A DNA stretch of 6,938 nucleotides from JAVBMB01 sp031552995. GTDB taxonomy: Bacteria; Bacillota; Clostridia; Oscillospirales; Butyricicoccaceae. A model generated the notes under the pieces. The model was not told where the DNA came from and did not search any database. It saw only the letters and a list, made by a program, of their open reading frames with translations. This document shows positions 5,650-6,938 of the stretch, in pieces. Every line of letters begins with the position of its first letter. Position 1 is the stretch's first letter. A program made the translations under genes and the position numbers. The stretch spans positions 1 through 6,938 of the forward strand of contig JAVBMB010000057.1 of NCBI GenBank assembly GCA_031552995.1, read 5' to 3'.

Positions 5650-5943
5650 ATGCAAGAGCTTGTAAAAACACCGTGGCTTATCATGCTGGCAGTTATGCTT
5701 GTCATGAGTATCATCACATTCGTCGTCTGTGTCTACGATAAAATCGCCGCAAAAAAACAGCGCCGCCGCATTCGCGAGCTTACGCTGTTTCTGCTTTCAA
5801 TTCTTGGCGGCAGCCCGGGTATGCTGCTCGGGATGTCTGCGGTGCGCCACAAGACGAGGCACAAAAGCTTTACCCTGGCGATTCCGCTGATACTAGTCTG
5901 CCAGTGCGTGCTGTTTGGCTGGCTGCTCGGCCGGTCACTTTAG
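5650..5943 (+). CDS. DUF1294 small membrane protein (YsdA-like), 97 aa
   Basis: Small inner-membrane protein of the DUF1294 family; function unknown. Three hydrophobic helices are apparent (about 9-28, 43-62 and 75-94). The family core reads across the first loop and second helix: VYDKIAAKKQRRRIREL (28-44), then LGGSPGMLLGM (52-62) and VRHKTRHKSF (65-74). The RHKT motif and the Tyr-Asp-Lys before a basic stretch are the diagnostic parts. ATG 5650 has AAGAGGG (5639-5645) before it; the frame is open back to 5575, but that stretch translates the pckG terminator. No separate promoter was recognised, so it may depend on readthrough of that terminator or on a weak promoter in 5608-5640. It converges with obg, leaving only 35 bases between the stops. 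Confidence 0.88.
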   Translation: MQELVKTPWLIMLAVMLVMSIITFVVCVYDKIAAKKQRRRIRELTLFLLSILGGSPGMLLGMSAVRHKTRHKSFTLAIPLILVCQCVLFGWLLGRSL

Positions 5944-5978
5944 CCGCAGGCGGCCGCATCCAGCACAGGCGGAAAAAG

Positions 5979-6938
5979 TTAATAGATATATTCGAACTGC
6001 AGCCCGAGCACATCGACGGTATCATGCTCCTCAATGCCCTCGCGCTCGAGCATGTCAAACACACCGGCGCGGCGCAGCACGCGCTCGAAATACATGCGAG
6101 AGTCAAGGTCGTCATAGTTCACCGACGCGCCGACTTTTTCTACCCATGTGCCGGTAATATGATACACGCCGTCTATTTTTTCAATTTTTATATCGCGCTC
6201 GGCCGGTATTTCGGCTTCGGACTCAAATACCTCCGGCTGATACACCGTCACCGGCGGCAGTGCCTGCAGCTGATGCCATGTGTATGTCACAAGCTCGCGT
6301 ACGCCTATGTTCGCCGCTGCCGAGATCTCAAAAAACGCGCACCCCATTGCTTTTGCTTTATCGCGAAGCGCGTCAAGAAGTGATGCGTCTGTCACCGAGT
6401 CGCATTTGTTCGCCGCGATTATCTGCGGCCTCTCGGCCAGCGCCGGGCTGTAATCACGCAGCTCGGCGTTAATTGTGTCTATATCCTCGCGCGGGTCTCG
6501 CCCCTCGCTGCCGGACGCGTCCACCATGTGTATCAGCAGCCTGCACCGCTCGACATGGCGCAGAAAATCGCGCCCCAGCCCGGCGCCGCCCGCGGCGCCC
6601 TCGATAAGCCCGGGGATATCCGCCGCGACAAACGATGTGTCGTGGTCGACATACGCCACGCCGAGGTTGGGGAACAGCGTTGTAAAGTGATAATTCGCGA
6701 TCTTGGGCTTTGCGCTTGAAATAACCGACAGCAGTGTACTCTTCCCCACATTGGGGAAGCCGATAATCCCCACATCGGCAATCAATTTCAGCTCAAGAAT
6801 CACATCGCGTTTTTGCCCGTCCTGCCCCGGCTTGGAAAATCGGGGCGCCTGCCTCGTCGGCGTCGCAAACCTGGCGTTTCCCCAGCCGCCGCGGCCGCCG
6901 CGCGCCGCGATGAACGGCTCGGTATCCGACATATCCTT
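5979..6938 (-). CDS. obg: Obg family GTPase with OCT domain (5' end beyond window)
   Basis: Essential ribosome-associated GTPase involved in 50S assembly; in Bacillus it is also linked to the stringent and general stress responses and to sporulation. The 319 visible residues (counted from the Lys codon at 6938-6936) begin late in the glycine-rich Obg fold (ARGGRGGWGNARF, about 11-23, and AFxxP-like APRFSKPG). They continue through the G domain: G1 GFPNVGKST (60-68), switch I NYHFTTLFPNLG, G3 DIPGLIEGA (107-115), GLGRDFLRHVERC, G4 NKCD (177-180) and G5 SAA (206-208). The end is an OCT domain (about 225-319), finishing in the typical FEY. About 100 or more N-terminal residues lie past the window edge. 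The ATG at 6932 is internal, not the start: the frame stays open through the edge and a complete Obg needs the rest of the N-terminal fold. No terminator is visible after its stop. Confidence 0.97.
   Translation of the reverse strand, partial: KDMSDTEPFIAARGGRGGWGNARFATPTRQAPRFSKPGQDGQKRDVILELKLIADVGIIGFPNVGKSTLLSVISSAKPKIANYHFTTLFPNLGVAYVDHDTSFVAADIPGLIEGAAGGAGLGRDFLRHVERCRLLIHMVDASGSEGRDPREDIDTINAELRDYSPALAERPQIIAANKCDSVTDASLLDALRDKAKAMGCAFFEISAAANIGVRELVTYTWHQLQALPPVTVYQPEVFESEAEIPAERDIKIEKIDGVYHITGTWVEKVGASVNYDDLDSRMYFERVLRRAGVFDMLEREGIEEHDTVDVLGLQFEYIY

Noticed and set aside
1..6938. CRISPR arrays, insertion sequences, tRNA or rRNA genes, toxin-antitoxin or defence modules
   Set aside because: No repeat-spacer pattern, transposase, terminal inverted repeats, cloverleaf sequence or accessory gene was seen; every substantial gene belongs to a known core family.

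Overview
The window looks like chromosomal housekeeping DNA from a GC-rich, spore-forming member of the Clostridia (Firmicutes). The evidence is a BofA-type sporulation protein next to its usual DUF2508 (YaaL-like) partner, an Obg GTPase carrying the C-terminal OCT domain common in Firmicutes, strong purine-rich Shine-Dalgarno sequences before almost every gene, and sigma-A-type promoters. The codons end mostly in G or C, and the spacers are visibly AT-richer. An Oscillospirales-like lineage would fit, but that is inference. No phage, transposon, CRISPR, tRNA or rRNA sequence was seen.

Layout. Positions 143-745 (+) hold a small-protein pair: a DUF2508 protein, then BofA, the membrane inhibitor of pro-sigma-K processing. 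Positions 859-1578 (-) hold ttcA, a PP-loop/Fe-S tRNA thiolase with its own promoter at 1634-1662 and terminator at about 822-854. Positions 1579-1850 are an AT-rich divergent promoter region between ttcA and the ribosomal protein operon. It holds a near-consensus rplM promoter, a palindrome, an inverted repeat, and a plus-strand terminator lying inside the ttcA leader.

Positions 1851-2702 (+) are rplM-rpsI (L13-S9). After a spacer with two competing hairpins comes rsmA at 2792-3643 (the KsgA 16S rRNA dimethyltransferase), so three ribosome-related genes lie in a row. Positions 3769-5568 (+) encode a GTP-type phosphoenolpyruvate carboxykinase behind its own promoter and followed by a strong hairpin. 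Positions 5650-5943 (+) encode a small DUF1294 membrane protein. Positions 5979-6938 (-) are the 3' two-thirds of obg, cut by the window edge and convergent with the DUF1294 gene.

The theme is translation: L13, S9, RsmA, TtcA and the ribosome-assembly GTPase Obg. One central-carbon enzyme and two sporulation or membrane small proteins sit among them. All proteins are intact and close to family length, with their key motifs in place. I found no convincing undescribed system among the proteins. The parts worth a second look are non-coding: the terminator placed antisense in the ttcA leader, the competing stems before rsmA, and the symmetric elements around the rplM promoter.
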